A stretch of DNA of 64,000 nucleotides from Bartonella sp. ML69XJBT (GCF_028618515.1 NZ_JAQITB010000002.1:1-64000); one strand, 5' to 3'. Positions 17,688 through 28,066 are shown, counted from the first letter of the stretch. The notes: a model not told the origin generated them from the letters alone. Program-made: numbers and translations.

Positions 17688-18595
17688 AGCGACCTCCTGA
17701 TGTGAGAGGGAGAGCTTCCCATTTGGTTTACGAGATGCAAAATAGTTTTAGTGAAGGGTTTATTTGTTGTACTTACGTGATAGGTCCATCCTTGGCGTGA
17801 GCAAAAATTTACTAATTCTTGTCGTCTTGCTTGATACAGCTTGCAATAGTTTTCACGAAGGTTTTCTGCTTTTCCAAAAGTGTGCTTTTCGTTTGTTTCG
17901 GGATCAAAAAATTCAGTACAACCTCTATAGGGAAAGTCTTCTTCTGCGGGATCAGCAACTTCAATTAAATGCGCAGTAACCTGTTTTGTAGATAAAGTGC
18001 TTAAATGTTGGATGATTTCTTCAGGATGATCGAGAAAGTCACTTATTATGATGGCATGTGAAAAACGCGTAATCGTTGAAAAATCCGGCAATGGACTTTC
18101 ATTTTGATGATTTGTCAAAGTAAGCGCTATGCGTTCTATGACATTGGATGCCATGGTAGGAGGCATGAGATTGGGGATCGCAATATGTTCGCCACTTTGT
18201 GCAAGAAGTAACGCCAATGCAAGGGTCAGAATGATGGCATGATCACCTTTAGAGATTTTAGAAAGGCGCGAACAATAATGCATAGATGCACTTTGATCAG
18301 TCCAAAGCCAAATCGTTTGTGTCATTTGTGATTCATGTTCACGCAGGTAAGTATGTTCATCACGTGCTGAGCGACGCCAGTCAATGCGTGTAATGGACTC
18401 TCCTTCAATATAAGGGCGAAATTGCCAAAAATTTTCTCCCTGACCACGTCTGTGCTGTCCATGCCATCCCGTTATCAGTGTTTGGGCAATCCGATGTGCT
18501 TGTAGAAGGAAAGACGGCATTTTTGCAGTATCTTCGTGCAATTTGCTAGCAAGTGATATGGGAGAGGTTTTTGAAACTTTTTTGCCAATGGCCAT
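17684..18595 (-). CDS. DUF58 domain protein (MoxR-associated)
   Basis: A 303-residue cytoplasmic protein. The DUF58 core has GQHRRGQGENFWQFRPY and ESITRIDWRRSARD, followed by a VWA-like half with IWLWTDQSASMHY, whose DQSAS resembles a MIDAS start. DUF58 proteins are encoded next to MoxR ATPases and are thought to act as their partners. The gene lies two bases behind moxR and overlaps the next gene by four bases. Confidence 0.88.
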   Translation of the reverse strand: MAIGKKVSKTSPISLASKLHEDTAKMPSFLLQAHRIAQTLITGWHGQHRRGQGENFWQFRPYIEGESITRIDWRRSARDEHTYLREHESQMTQTIWLWTDQSASMHYCSRLSKISKGDHAIILTLALALLLAQSGEHIAIPNLMPPTMASNVIERIALTLTNHQNESPLPDFSTITRFSHAIIISDFLDHPEEIIQHLSTLSTKQVTAHLIEVADPAEEDFPYRGCTEFFDPETNEKHTFGKAENLRENYCKLYQARRQELVNFCSRQGWTYHVSTTNKPFTKTILHLVNQMGSSPSHIRRSL

Positions 18596-18597
18596 TT

Positions 18598-19629
18598 TTA
18601 AAGAGCGTCTTTCACAAGATTGTTGATAATATCTTTTATGGTTATACCTTCGGCACTTGCAGAAAAATTGAGTGCCATGCGGTGTTGTAATACGGGATAG
18701 GCTAGTGCTTCAACATCATCAAGAGAGGGGGCTAAACGCCCATAATAAAGTGCTCTGGCGCGGACACAAAGGGAAAGTGCTTGCGATGCGCGTGGACCAG
18801 GTCCCCAAGTAACATAAGTATTTGCAAGGCTGTTATCTTTATGAGGGCGAGCCGAACGAACGATTTTTAAAATGGCTTCTATAACATTTTCTGAAAGCGG
18901 TATTTTCCGAACAATCTTTTGAATTTTTTGCAGTTTTTGCGTTGACAAAATCGGTTTTATATTCTGATTTTTCTCTCTTGTTGTTTCTAAAATAATACGC
19001 CGTTCTGTCATAAGATCAGGATAGTCAATATTAATTTGCATCAAAAAGCGGTCTAGTTGTGCTTCAGGAAGCGGGTAAGTCCCTTCCTGTTCGAGAGGGT
19101 TTTGGGTTGCAAGCACATGAAAAGGTTGTGGCAAATCATAACGCTGACCTGCAACGGTGACATGATATTCCTGCATGGCTTGTAAAAGAGCTGATTGCGT
19201 GCGTGGAGAGGCTCGATTAATTTCATCCGCCATTAGAAGTTGGGTAAAAATAGGTCCTTGAAGGTAGCGGAAAGAACGTTTACCACTCTTATCGGAATCC
19301 ATAATCTCAGAGCCTATAATATCCGATGGCATGAGATCAGGGGTAAATTGGATGCGTTTTTCATCAAGCCCTAATACTGTTGCTAAAGTTGCAACAAGAC
19401 GCGTTTTTGCAAGTCCTGGAGCTCCCACAAGAAGAGCGTGTCCACCAGCAAAAATAGTGATCAAAGCATATTCAATCACATGATTTTGCCCAAAAATAAC
19501 TTTGTCAATTTCTTGTTGTAGAATATCCAATTCTTTGTGCACGTTATCAATATCATCAATAACCGCTTGGGCTTCATTGTTGATATTGGCCTTTTTCATA
19601 GAACTGGCTGATGTATCGTGTTGACTCAT
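18598..19629 (-). CDS. MoxR-family AAA+ ATPase
   Basis: A 343-residue AAA+ protein. Walker A is GAPGLAKTR (about residue 75), Walker B is LLMADEINRASP, and sensor 1 is in HVLATQNPLEQEGTYPLPEAQ in part. The C-terminal lid is complete. MoxR ATPases act as chaperones that insert cofactors or mature complexes, working with VWA proteins. AAGGAAGAAAC precedes the ATG. It is the first gene of the four-gene operon running to 12787. Confidence 0.92.
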   Translation of the reverse strand: MSQHDTSASSMKKANINNEAQAVIDDIDNVHKELDILQQEIDKVIFGQNHVIEYALITIFAGGHALLVGAPGLAKTRLVATLATVLGLDEKRIQFTPDLMPSDIIGSEIMDSDKSGKRSFRYLQGPIFTQLLMADEINRASPRTQSALLQAMQEYHVTVAGQRYDLPQPFHVLATQNPLEQEGTYPLPEAQLDRFLMQINIDYPDLMTERRIILETTREKNQNIKPILSTQKLQKIQKIVRKIPLSENVIEAILKIVRSARPHKDNSLANTYVTWGPGPRASQALSLCVRARALYYGRLAPSLDDVEALAYPVLQHRMALNFSASAEGITIKDIINNLVKDAL

Positions 19630-19876
19630 GTTTCTTCCTTAAGGCATTTGTGGCAAAATCGATAATTTTCTCTGTATGATAATGAATATTTTATGATTTG
19701 TAGCAGAAAATGCGAAGAAAAGAAGGGTAATATATTGTTTTTTTATCTTCGCACATATGTAGAGTGATCTATTTGAAACAAACAAGTGTGTTGTGTAAGG
19801 AATATATGGAAAATAGTATTCTCCAGAAAATATCTGTTTAAAGCCAAAGAAGACAATTTTTTGAAAGGTTAAAAGG

Positions 19877-21130
19877 TTGAGCATTAGACAAGATTTCAAA
19901 CAAGTTGAATGGTTGCAACATCATGATATCCAAATGCTTCTTCGCATTTTATCTTTGGATGGTGAAGAGGCACGTATTGTGGGCGGGGCAGTGCGCAATC
20001 AGCTGTTAGGGCAACCTATTTGTGATATTGATATTGCTACAACTTGTTTGCCACAGCAGATTATAACACGCGTAGAAGAAGCAGGATTTAGAGCTGTTCC
20101 TACAGGTGTTGCGTTTGGTACAGTGACGGTGGTTTCTCAGTCATGTTCCTATGAGGTAACAACGCTTCGCTCTGATATTGAAACAGATGGTCGTCATGCG
20201 AAAGTGGCATTCGGTCGTGATTGGAAAAAAGATGCGGAACGGCGGGATTTTACCATTAACGCGCTTTATTGTGATGCTGCTGGTTGCCTTTATGATGATG
20301 TGGGAGGCTTGAATGATATTGCCAGCCAGACAGTGCGCTTTATCGGCATTGCAGAAAATCGTATTCGCGAAGATTATTTACGTATTTTGCGGTTTTTTCG
20401 CTTTTTTGCTTGGTATGGTATGGGGCGACCTGATGTGGAAGGCTTGAAGGCATGTGTTCGTTTAAAAGATGGTTTGCATAAGCTTTCATCGGAGCGCATT
20501 TGGGGAGAAATGAAAAAATTGCTCGCTGCTTTAGATCCAACGCGTGCTCTTTTATGGATGCGCCAAAGTGGCATTTTGACACGTATTTTTCCTGAAACAG
20601 AAAAGTGGGGCATTGATGTGGTACACGCATTGGTGAAAACAGAACAGGCTCTTGGCTGGAAAGTTGATCCGTTGTTACGGCTAGAAAGTCTGCTCCCTCC
20701 TGATCCTGTGCGTCTTCATGAAATGGCAAAGCGTTTGCGTTTATCCCATAAGGAAACAACGCGGTTAAAAGAATGGGCACAGTTGGAGAGGATTGCCCAA
20801 AACTGTTCAGAGTTTTTTTTACAAAAACTGCTTTATTTACATGGTCAGCAGTCTGTTTTAGATCAGTTGTCTTTGTCTATTGCTTCATCATATGTTGATG
20901 CTTCGGAGAAAAGCCAAGCTTTACAAAAAACAGAAGATTATGTCAGGCTTTATCAGCTTGCTCAAAGGTGGCAGATTCCTACTTTTCCTGTGAATGGCAA
21001 GGATTTGATCCAGAAAGGTTTTTCTAAAGGTGTTCTTTTAGGAAAAAAGCTCAAAGAGCTTGAAATGATATGGATTGAAAGCGGATTTCTTATGGATCGT
21101 AATGCATTATTAGAAAAAATTAATTTATAA
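19877..21130 (+). CDS. cca: CCA tRNA nucleotidyltransferase
   Basis: A 417-residue class II nucleotidyltransferase that adds or repairs the tRNA 3' CCA. It shows GGAVRNQLLG, the metal-binding DIDIATT (DxD), RRDFTINAL and the RNA-binding RILRFFRFF motif. The C-terminal helical domain is full length. The start is a TTG at 19877 with GAAAGG about eight bases upstream. I see no nearby ATG that keeps the N-terminus. Single-copy and divergent from the moxR operon. Confidence 0.92.
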   Translation: MSIRQDFKQVEWLQHHDIQMLLRILSLDGEEARIVGGAVRNQLLGQPICDIDIATTCLPQQIITRVEEAGFRAVPTGVAFGTVTVVSQSCSYEVTTLRSDIETDGRHAKVAFGRDWKKDAERRDFTINALYCDAAGCLYDDVGGLNDIASQTVRFIGIAENRIREDYLRILRFFRFFAWYGMGRPDVEGLKACVRLKDGLHKLSSERIWGEMKKLLAALDPTRALLWMRQSGILTRIFPETEKWGIDVVHALVKTEQALGWKVDPLLRLESLLPPDPVRLHEMAKRLRLSHKETTRLKEWAQLERIAQNCSEFFLQKLLYLHGQQSVLDQLSLSIASSYVDASEKSQALQKTEDYVRLYQLAQRWQIPTFPVNGKDLIQKGFSKGVLLGKKLKELEMIWIESGFLMDRNALLEKINL

Positions 21131-21701
21131 TATTCATTTTTTTAAATATTCTTTTATTTTTTGTTTTATAATAAATTGGTTGTTGATAGCAAAAATGATG
21201 TGAGAGAGTGTTATTTGTCGTGTCATAAATCTTATCAAGACAATGATGTAAGACGCATTTATTGCGCATTAAAGATATAGTTTTGTCTACGGTTTTATTT
21301 CAGTTGTTTGTTGTGTCACTCATGAAGTTGAGTACAATATTCAGGGGCTGTCGTTGGCGTCTATGGGATAAACATATAAGTTGGGAGCCAAGAAAAATTC
21401 ACCAAGGGTAATCATTCTTCATGATAGACTGGTACTGATAAACGCCTTGTTCTTTACAAGGAGGAGATTGAATAATTTCCTTTATCATTTGGTTTGATGA
21501 ATATGATTTTCCCCAATGATTTATAAAGGTGTTTTTAAACTTATTCCAGAAGCATATTGAAAAATATAAGATTTTAGTGGCATTGTAAGATTCTAGAAAG
21601 ATGGCGCGCTTTCACTTTTTTGATAATCATTGATCTTGTGTAGACTATTGTGATTTCATCAATATATTGAATCCCTTACGGAGATTTTTGTATTTTCTTT
21701 G
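21131..21701. other. long spacer, no gene
   Basis: 571 AT-rich bases between convergent cca and trmL. A 6-bp hairpin CCTTGT/ACAAGG near 21454 is followed by GAGG and not by T's. I see no promoter-terminator pair and no coding region. Confidence 0.55.
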
Positions 21702-22175
21702 TTAAGTTTCTCCCTTTTCATAATAACCAATTTGGCGAAGTGCTTCTCCTGTTGTTATGGCCACACTCACAGCCAGATTTAAAGAGCGTGCGTGTGGTTG
21801 CATGGGAATTTTTAATGTGCAATCAACGGCTTTATGAACATAATCAGGAACGCCTGCTGATTCACGACCAAAAAGTAAAACATCATTTTTTTGATAGTGT
21901 ATCTGTGTGTAGCATGTTTCTGCCTTTGTGCTCAAAAGCAAAAGACGACGCTTAAAGTGTCTCATGGTGTTGATGAAATGTTGCCAATCAATATGGCGTT
22001 CCAGCGAGGCATATTCGAGATAATCTAAGCCCGCGCGCTTAAGATTACGATCGGATAAGTTAAAGCCGGCTGGTTCAATAATATGAACACGTAAACCAAA
22101 ACAGGCGCTAAGGCGCAAAATTGTTCCAGTATTACCAGCAATATCAGGTTGAAAAAGCGCAATATGAAGTGTCAT
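21702..22175 (-). CDS. trmL: tRNA (cytidine/uridine-34-2'-O)-methyltransferase TrmL
   Basis: A 157-residue minimal SPOUT enzyme that methylates the ribose of the wobble base in tRNA-Leu species. It has FQPDIAGNTGTILRLSAC (motif 1, with the arginine), LLFGRESAGVPDYVH (motif 2) and IPMQPHARSLNLAVSVAI (motif 3). Its short length without an extra RNA-binding domain separates TrmL from TrmH. It is divergent from petA across a long spacer. Confidence 0.93.
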   Translation of the reverse strand: MTLHIALFQPDIAGNTGTILRLSACFGLRVHIIEPAGFNLSDRNLKRAGLDYLEYASLERHIDWQHFINTMRHFKRRLLLLSTKAETCYTQIHYQKNDVLLFGRESAGVPDYVHKAVDCTLKIPMQPHARSLNLAVSVAITTGEALRQIGYYEKGET

Positions 22176-23041
22176 GTTTTATGTAGTAGGATTTTTTCTT
22201 CGTATTTGTAAAGAAGCTCTATAGCTTATTCGAAAAATATCATTGCGAGCAGGTGGTTTTAGTGTTTGGCTGTTATTTCTTTTGGATTTTAAGGCGGGTG
22301 TACCCAAGTTTATGATAAGAGGAATCAAGTATGAACTGTGAGAGGTGATCATTGTTCAAAAAGTTTCACGACAAATGTTGCTCTTTATAAGAGCAGATTT
22401 TATCAAAAGATTTTTTTAGGACTGTTGTGTTCGTGCAGTTTTTTTTGAAACACTTATCAAAGCGGCGTATCCATTATTAATCAAGAGGACTTGTGTGATT
22501 GTATCGATTATCAAACATGCATCGCTTTTTAAACAATATCAACTGTTATATAAGTTCGATGAAAGAGGTCGCCTATTGAATGCAAAATTGCGTTTTCTTT
22601 GTACAGCTTGGCTTGAGAGGGGCTGTGTATCAATTGTTTCTTCATGACAAAGATTTTGCTGTTGTTTGAATTTTTGAGACACTGAAATGTTAGAGTTTAA
22701 TAAATGAGAGGCTTTACAATAAGTGGTAATGCGAGAGCAGAGAATATATTGTGGTTGGTATCACTTCTCTTTAAGTTACATTGGAGCGGTGAACAGAAAA
22801 ACTTCAGTATGGGAATATAAGTCGTAGGAGAGATAAAGGCTTAGTGAAGAGAGAAGGTAGCAGAGGGAGATTATGATTTGTTACCACTGAGTTGAGAGAG
22901 AAAAGATAAGAAGAGAACAAATTACACAAATGATAAGAAGTCTTTTCTGAAATGTTTTTTTATGGTTTAAATAACTGAGGATTGTATCATAAGGGCGGGG
23001 ATGGGAGAAACTGTTTTAGGGAGTACTCTTTAGTTAAGATA
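22176..23041. other. long spacer upstream of petABC
   Basis: About 866 bases without a gene I can support. The open frame that leads into petA from 22982 uses a TTG and lacks family similarity. The petABC promoter must lie here. I could not pick it out. Confidence 0.55.
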
Positions 23042-23590
23042 ATGAGTGAGCAGACAAGGCGGGATTTTCTGTTTTTATTAACAGGTGTTACAGGAGCAGT
23101 TGGGATAGGTGCTGTCATGTGGCCTTTTATCCGTCAGTTGCGTCCAGATGAAGCTGTTTTAGCCTCTTCCTCTATTGAGGTTGACCTTTCTAGTATTGAA
23201 GAGGGTATGTCAGTGACGGTCAAATGGCGTGGACAGCCTGTTGTTATTCGTAACCGAACTGCAAAAGAAATTGCTGAGGCGCGTGCTACTAAATTGAGTC
23301 TTCTCAGAGATCGTCAGGCCCGCAATCCTAATCTTGAAGGTGAAGAGGAAGCGACGGATTTAGCCCGTTCAGCAGGCAAGGGGCATGAGAATTGGCTTAT
23401 TCTCATTAATCTTTGTACACATCTTGGTTGTGTAACACTTGGTCAATCGGGACGATTTGGTGGATGGTTGTGTCCATGTCATGGGTCTGTTTATGATACA
23501 GCTGGAAGAGTGCGATCGGGACCTGCTAACTATAATCTCGCTATTCCTCCTTATCGATTTCTTTCTGATACTTTACTGAAAATAGGATAA
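23042..23590 (+). CDS. petA: Rieske iron-sulfur subunit of cytochrome bc1
   Basis: A 182-residue protein with a twin-arginine start (TRRDFLFLLTG) and one membrane anchor (about residues 10-32). The 2Fe-2S ligands are in CTHLGC and CPCHGS. It carries electrons from ubiquinol to cytochrome c1. I start at ATG 23042, which places the Tat motif at the N-terminus. A TTG at 22982 would add 20 unlikely residues. petB follows after four bases. Confidence 0.95.
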   Translation: MSEQTRRDFLFLLTGVTGAVGIGAVMWPFIRQLRPDEAVLASSSIEVDLSSIEEGMSVTVKWRGQPVVIRNRTAKEIAEARATKLSLLRDRQARNPNLEGEEEATDLARSAGKGHENWLILINLCTHLGCVTLGQSGRFGGWLCPCHGSVYDTAGRVRSGPANYNLAIPPYRFLSDTLLKIG

Positions 23591-23594
23591 AGTG

Positions 23595-24851
23595 ATGGCA
23601 AAATTTCCTCCCTATTTTCCTAAAACTGCTCTTGCTCGTTGGTTTGATAAGCGTTTTCCTCTTCCTCGTTTTTTTTACAATGCATTTGTTATTTTTCCGG
23701 TACCACGTAATCTTAATTATTTTTATACATTCGGCGGTATTTTGACCGTTATGCTTTTATCACAGCTTTTGACGGGGCTTGTATTATCGATGCATTATGT
23801 ACCAGATGTTCATTTGGCTTTTGAAACAGGTGAACGCTTTAGGCGGGAAGGGCAGTTTGGTTGGCTTTTTCGTCCATGGCATTGTGTCGGATCATCGTTC
23901 TTTTTTATTGCTGTTTATATCCATGTAGCACGTGGGCTTTATTATGGTTCTTATAAAAATATGCGCGAAATGGTTTGGGTTACGGGCATGTTTATCTATA
24001 TCACTATGATGGCAATAGCATTTTTTGGTTATGTACTGGTTTGGGGGATGATGTCTGTTTCTGCTGCTTCAGTGGTTGCTGGCTTTTTCAAAGCTATTCC
24101 TTTGGTAGGAACATGGTTGCATGAGACATTGCTTGGTGGTTATAGCGTGGGACAGGCGGCATTGAACCGTTTTTATGTGCTCCATTATCTTTTGTCCTTT
24201 GTGTTACTTTTTTTAGTAGGGCTTCATATTTTTGCAATTCACCAAGTTGGACAGGGTAATCCGACCGGTCTTGCAGTACAATCGGATGAGGAAACTGTTC
24301 CTTTTGCACCTTATGCGCTTATCAAAGATATTTTTGCTATTACTGTTTTTCTAATCTTTTTTGCTTGGTTTTTGTTTTATATGCCTGATTATATGGGACA
24401 GGCTGAAAATTATGACGTTGCTGATCCTTTAAAGGCGCCTCTTCGTGTGGTGCCGGAGTGGTATTTTTTGCCTTTTTATGCTTTACTGCGTGCTATAACT
24501 TTTAATATTGGTGCTCTTTCATCAACTTTTTTGGGGGTTATTCTCTTAGCCGGTTCGGTTTTTGTGTTGATTTGTGTTCCATGGTTAGATCGCTCTCCAA
24601 TATGCTCCGCAAGATATCGTCCTATTTATAAAATTTTCTTTTGGGTATTCATTGCTGATGTTGTCTTTCTTGGCTATCTAGGTTCAAGAGAAATCAATGA
24701 CAGTGTTGTTTTATGGACGCAATTGGCGACCGCTTATTATTTTATATTCTTTTTAATTATTTTGCCACTCCTCCCTCTTTTTGAAAAGGGGCGTCCTCTT
24801 CCTTCTTCCATTACTGAAGATATGAAAAAGAAAAAAAATAAACTATGGTAA
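23595..24851 (+). CDS. petB: cytochrome b of cytochrome bc1
   Basis: A 418-residue integral membrane protein with eight expected helices. The bis-histidine haem ligands are seen in MHYVP/RPWHCVG and in VLHYLL/VGLHIFAIH. The quinol-site PEWY motif (VVPEWYFLPFYALLRA) is present. The GTG at 23592 just before the ATG is an alternative start. The 3' end overlaps petC by seven bases. Confidence 0.96.
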   Translation: MAKFPPYFPKTALARWFDKRFPLPRFFYNAFVIFPVPRNLNYFYTFGGILTVMLLSQLLTGLVLSMHYVPDVHLAFETGERFRREGQFGWLFRPWHCVGSSFFFIAVYIHVARGLYYGSYKNMREMVWVTGMFIYITMMAIAFFGYVLVWGMMSVSAASVVAGFFKAIPLVGTWLHETLLGGYSVGQAALNRFYVLHYLLSFVLLFLVGLHIFAIHQVGQGNPTGLAVQSDEETVPFAPYALIKDIFAITVFLIFFAWFLFYMPDYMGQAENYDVADPLKAPLRVVPEWYFLPFYALLRAITFNIGALSSTFLGVILLAGSVFVLICVPWLDRSPICSARYRPIYKIFFWVFIADVVFLGYLGSREINDSVVLWTQLATAYYFIFFLIILPLLPLFEKGRPLPSSITEDMKKKKNKLW

Positions 24852-25717
24852 AAGCTTTTATCAGATTGATTATAGTTGTGATAGGCTTTTCTTTTCACAG
24901 TTTTGCTGGTACTGTTTCTGATAAAGAGGAGGAATTTGTTTCTTTCCCCTTATATGCTCCTAAAAGACAGGAATGGAGTTTTTCAGGACCATTTGGGGTT
25001 TATGATCAAGCACAATTGCGGCGTGGATTAAAGGTTTATAAGCAGGTTTGTGCTAGTTGCCATGGGTTAAAATATGTAGCTTTTCGCGATTTAAAGGCTC
25101 TAGGCTATGATCAAGAGCAGATTAAGGCTTTGGCGGGGCAATATCAGGTGAGCGATGGTCCTAATCGAGAAGGAAAGTTTTTTAAGCGCGCCGGGGTTAT
25201 AACAGATCATTTTCCTTCTCCTTTTGCTCATAAAGAAGAAGCAAGGGGTATTCTTCATGGCGCTTATCCTCCGGATTTATCACTGATGGCACGGGCGCGT
25301 GCCGTATCTTTGCCGTTTTCTACTTTGATTACTGATGTGTTAACGCACTATAATACTGCTGGTCCAGATTATATTACAGCTCTTTTAACAGGATATCAGG
25401 AGGCTCCAGAAAATACAGAAATTGCTAATGGTTCTTGGTATAATCCCTATTTTATTGCCGGAAATTCTTTGACTATGGCGCCTCCGTTGAATGATGGTGT
25501 TGTGTCTTATGAAGATGGAACTCCAGAAACTGTTAAACATTATGCGCGTGATGTTTCTGCTTTTTTGATGTGGGCTGCTGATCCTCATATGGAAATTCGG
25601 AAAAAAACCGGTTTTCGTGTTATTTTATTTTTAATCATTTTTGGGGGGCTTGTTTATATTTTAAAAACTCGTATTTGGCGTGATTTAGAAGAAAAACTGG
25701 AGAAGACGAAAGACTGA
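24845..25717 (+). CDS. petC: cytochrome c1 of cytochrome bc1
   Basis: A 290-residue periplasmic c-type cytochrome. The signal peptide ends near SFAG (residue 22). The haem site is CASCHGL (about residue 70). A methionine ligand probably lies in TMAPPLND. A C-terminal helix (about 262-282, FLIIFGGLVYILK) anchors it. Last gene of the petABC operon. Confidence 0.95.
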   Translation: MVKAFIRLIIVVIGFSFHSFAGTVSDKEEEFVSFPLYAPKRQEWSFSGPFGVYDQAQLRRGLKVYKQVCASCHGLKYVAFRDLKALGYDQEQIKALAGQYQVSDGPNREGKFFKRAGVITDHFPSPFAHKEEARGILHGAYPPDLSLMARARAVSLPFSTLITDVLTHYNTAGPDYITALLTGYQEAPENTEIANGSWYNPYFIAGNSLTMAPPLNDGVVSYEDGTPETVKHYARDVSAFLMWAADPHMEIRKKTGFRVILFLIIFGGLVYILKTRIWRDLEEKLEKTKD

Positions 25718-25836
25718 AAAGAAAAAATATTAGGATTAATGGTCTTAAAAGAGTATAAAGAGTTTAGGGAACAAATCTGATTATGATGCATTGACACTTT
25801 ATAAAGTAAAAGCAAAGTAAAAATGGAGATGTTAAA

Positions 25837-26277
25837 ATGAAAAAAATTGCCTATACTGCTCTTATATCAGTTTTGATGGTTTCTAGTACTTACGCTCAGT
25901 CTTTCGAAGTGCCTTCTAAAGCTGAAATGATTTCGTCGATGGGCACCGTACAGGTGGGATCAGATATGTCTGTGCGTTATGTTACACCTTTAGCAACGGA
26001 TTTTGTTGCTTCGAGTCTTATTGGTGCAGATGTATACAATATAGAAAACGAAAATATTGGTGAAGTAAAAGATATTATTTTGCGTGAAAATAACATTGCA
26101 GGATTTGTTATTGCTGTTGGTGGGGTCCTTGGTATAGGGGAGAGTTATGTAGTCGTTTCTCCAGAAACAATCCAGATGACAAATGATTATGGTAAGTGGA
26201 AGCTTATCACCAATGCGACAAAGGATTCTTTAAAGGAAGCTCCAACATTTAAATACGAAGGACGTTGGGCACGCTAA
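25837..26277 (+). CDS. secreted PRC-barrel domain protein
   Basis: A 146-residue protein with a signal peptide (cleavage after TYAQ, residue 21) and a PRC-barrel (about residues 62-130: LIGADVYNIENENIGEVKDI, AVGGVLGIGESYVVV). This form is common in Rhizobiales and is often induced by stress. The function is unknown. AAATGGAGATG precedes the ATG and a strong terminator follows. Confidence 0.83.
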   Translation: MKKIAYTALISVLMVSSTYAQSFEVPSKAEMISSMGTVQVGSDMSVRYVTPLATDFVASSLIGADVYNIENENIGEVKDIILRENNIAGFVIAVGGVLGIGESYVVVSPETIQMTNDYGKWKLITNATKDSLKEAPTFKYEGRWAR

Positions 26278-26305
26278 TTTTATATTTCCATTCTCTACGG
26301 TTAGA

Positions 26306-26343
26306 ACAGTTGCTGTCATAATATATGATGGCACTGTTTTTTT
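26306..26343 (+). terminator. terminator behind the PRC-barrel gene
   Basis: ACAGT-GCTGTCAT pairs with ATGATGGC-ACTGT across a short loop with one bulged T, then T7 follows. It begins 29 bases after the stop. Confidence 0.82.
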
Positions 26344-26701
26344 ACAGATCTTTTGAAGGGAAGAAAAATTTTAAGCAAAAAGTTTTTGCAGTTTCTTAAA
26401 GATATCAAAGGCAAATTAAGATTAAAGCTTAATGATTATGACGGTGCAGGAAACGAATGTTTTTAATTTATTTGGAAGAAAAGTACTTTGGAGATTTAGG
26501 GTAGCTAAAAATACCTCAAATCGGATACTTAATTCTTCATACATTAGAGAAACCATAAGAGAGGAAGGGGAATGAAAAGCTTATTCCTCTCTTTATTTCA
26601 CGTTCTTCATCTTAAAAAGATTTATAAAACGACGTATTGTTGATAATAAAAGGTCGTTGTTATTTCTTTAGTAGATGTAAAATATTGAGATGAAGCGAAC
26701 A
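26344..26701. other. spacer behind PRC-barrel gene
   Basis: About 360 AT-rich bases between the PRC-barrel terminator and the 3' end of ychF. I see no gene. Confidence 0.55.
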
Positions 26702-27805
26702 TTAGGTATTATGTTTAAACAGCATAATATCGCCGTCTTGTACAATGTATTCTTTTCCTTCATCGCGGGCTTTACCAGCTTCTTTTGCGCCGTTTTCTCC
26801 TCCTAAAGCAATATAATCCTCGTAGCTGATGGTTTGAGCGCGGATAAAGCCACGTTCAAAATCTGAGTGGATAACCCCCGCTGCTTGAGGTGCTTTCGTG
26901 CCACGTGTGATTGTCCACGCTCGTGTTTCCTTAGGACCACAGGTGAAATAAGTAATGAGGTCAAGCAAAGAGTAACCAGCGCGAATGAGGCGGTTTAGAC
27001 TTGGTTCAAAGAGCCCTAGGGCATTAAGGTACTCTGAAGCCTCTGCGTCATTCAGTTGGGTAATTTCAGCTTCAATGGAAGCAGAAATGATAATGCTTTG
27101 AGCACTTTGCTCTGTTGCCATTTTTTCGACCGTTTGGGTAAAGTTATTCCCACGAGCGGCATCATTTTCACTTACATTGCACACATAAAGTACGGGTTTA
27201 GAAGTGAGAAGATTTAAACTCTCAAGGATGTGGTGTTCTTCGGCAGAGATATCTTTGCGTAATAACCGGACAGGATTTCCTTTTTGGAGTAAACTTAATG
27301 CTGCTTCCATCATGGGAAGAGTTGTGAGAGCTTCTTTATCTTTTCCAGTAGCACGTTTACGAATTTGTATGATGCGCCTCTCAAGACTTTCAAGATCTGC
27401 GAGCATAAGCTCTGTTTCAACGGTTGTGGCATCAGAAGCGGGGTCAATGCGTCCTTCTACATGGGTAATATCTTCATCTTGAAAACAGCGTAAAACATGA
27501 ATAATAGCATCAACTTCACGGATATTGGCTAAAAATTTATTGCCCAAACCTTCCCCTTTTGAAGCGCCACGTACAAGCCCAGCAATATCAACAAAACTGA
27601 TGCGTGTGGGAATGATTTCTTTTGAGCCAGCAATGGCAGCAATTTTTTCCATCCGCAAATCTGGAACAGCAACTTCACCAGTATTGGGTTCAATGGTACA
27701 AAAAGGATAATTGGCAGCTTGTGCCGTGGCTGTTTTTGTGAGTGCATTAAAAAGAGTGGATTTCCCAACATTAGGCAATCCCACAATACCGCATTTAAAA
27801 CCCAT
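26702..27805 (-). CDS. ychF: YchF/Obg-like ATPase
   Basis: A 367-residue P-loop protein bound to ribosomes, with ATP preference. G1 is GLPNVGKST at residue 9, G3 is DIAGLVRGA, and G4 is the atypical NVSE, the hallmark of this subfamily. A coiled-coil insertion and a C-terminal TGS domain (FTCGPKETRAWTITRG) follow. The frame extends 43 codons upstream, but the true start is MGFKCGIVG at 27805. Confidence 0.95.
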   Translation of the reverse strand: MGFKCGIVGLPNVGKSTLFNALTKTATAQAANYPFCTIEPNTGEVAVPDLRMEKIAAIAGSKEIIPTRISFVDIAGLVRGASKGEGLGNKFLANIREVDAIIHVLRCFQDEDITHVEGRIDPASDATTVETELMLADLESLERRIIQIRKRATGKDKEALTTLPMMEAALSLLQKGNPVRLLRKDISAEEHHILESLNLLTSKPVLYVCNVSENDAARGNNFTQTVEKMATEQSAQSIIISASIEAEITQLNDAEASEYLNALGLFEPSLNRLIRAGYSLLDLITYFTCGPKETRAWTITRGTKAPQAAGVIHSDFERGFIRAQTISYEDYIALGGENGAKEAGKARDEGKEYIVQDGDIMLFKHNT

Positions 27806-28066
27806 GAGTTTGTCTTCTTTTCTGTTGATTTTATGATTAATATAAAGCTTATTGAGCGTTTTATAGCATATTTTGAGAAGAGTTATAGTCTCTTGTTGCT
27901 GTAGATAAGGAAAAAGTCTATGTTGAAAAAACAATTTGTTTTTTTCAACATATTGAAAAACTTTCTACTTTAATGGGTAAGAGAATTTTAAATTAACGTT
28001 AACAATGTGCTAAGTTTTTCATAGTATGCAAGTCTACATGAAGAATTAATTGGAGAAAATAGAAGA

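Noticed and set aside
20340-20780. 146-residue minus-strand open frame inside cca
   Set aside because: It lies wholly within the well-supported cca gene and has no domain.
27806-27934. 43-residue N-terminal extension of ychF
   Set aside because: The family begins at MGFKCGIVG, and the upstream part is low-complexity.
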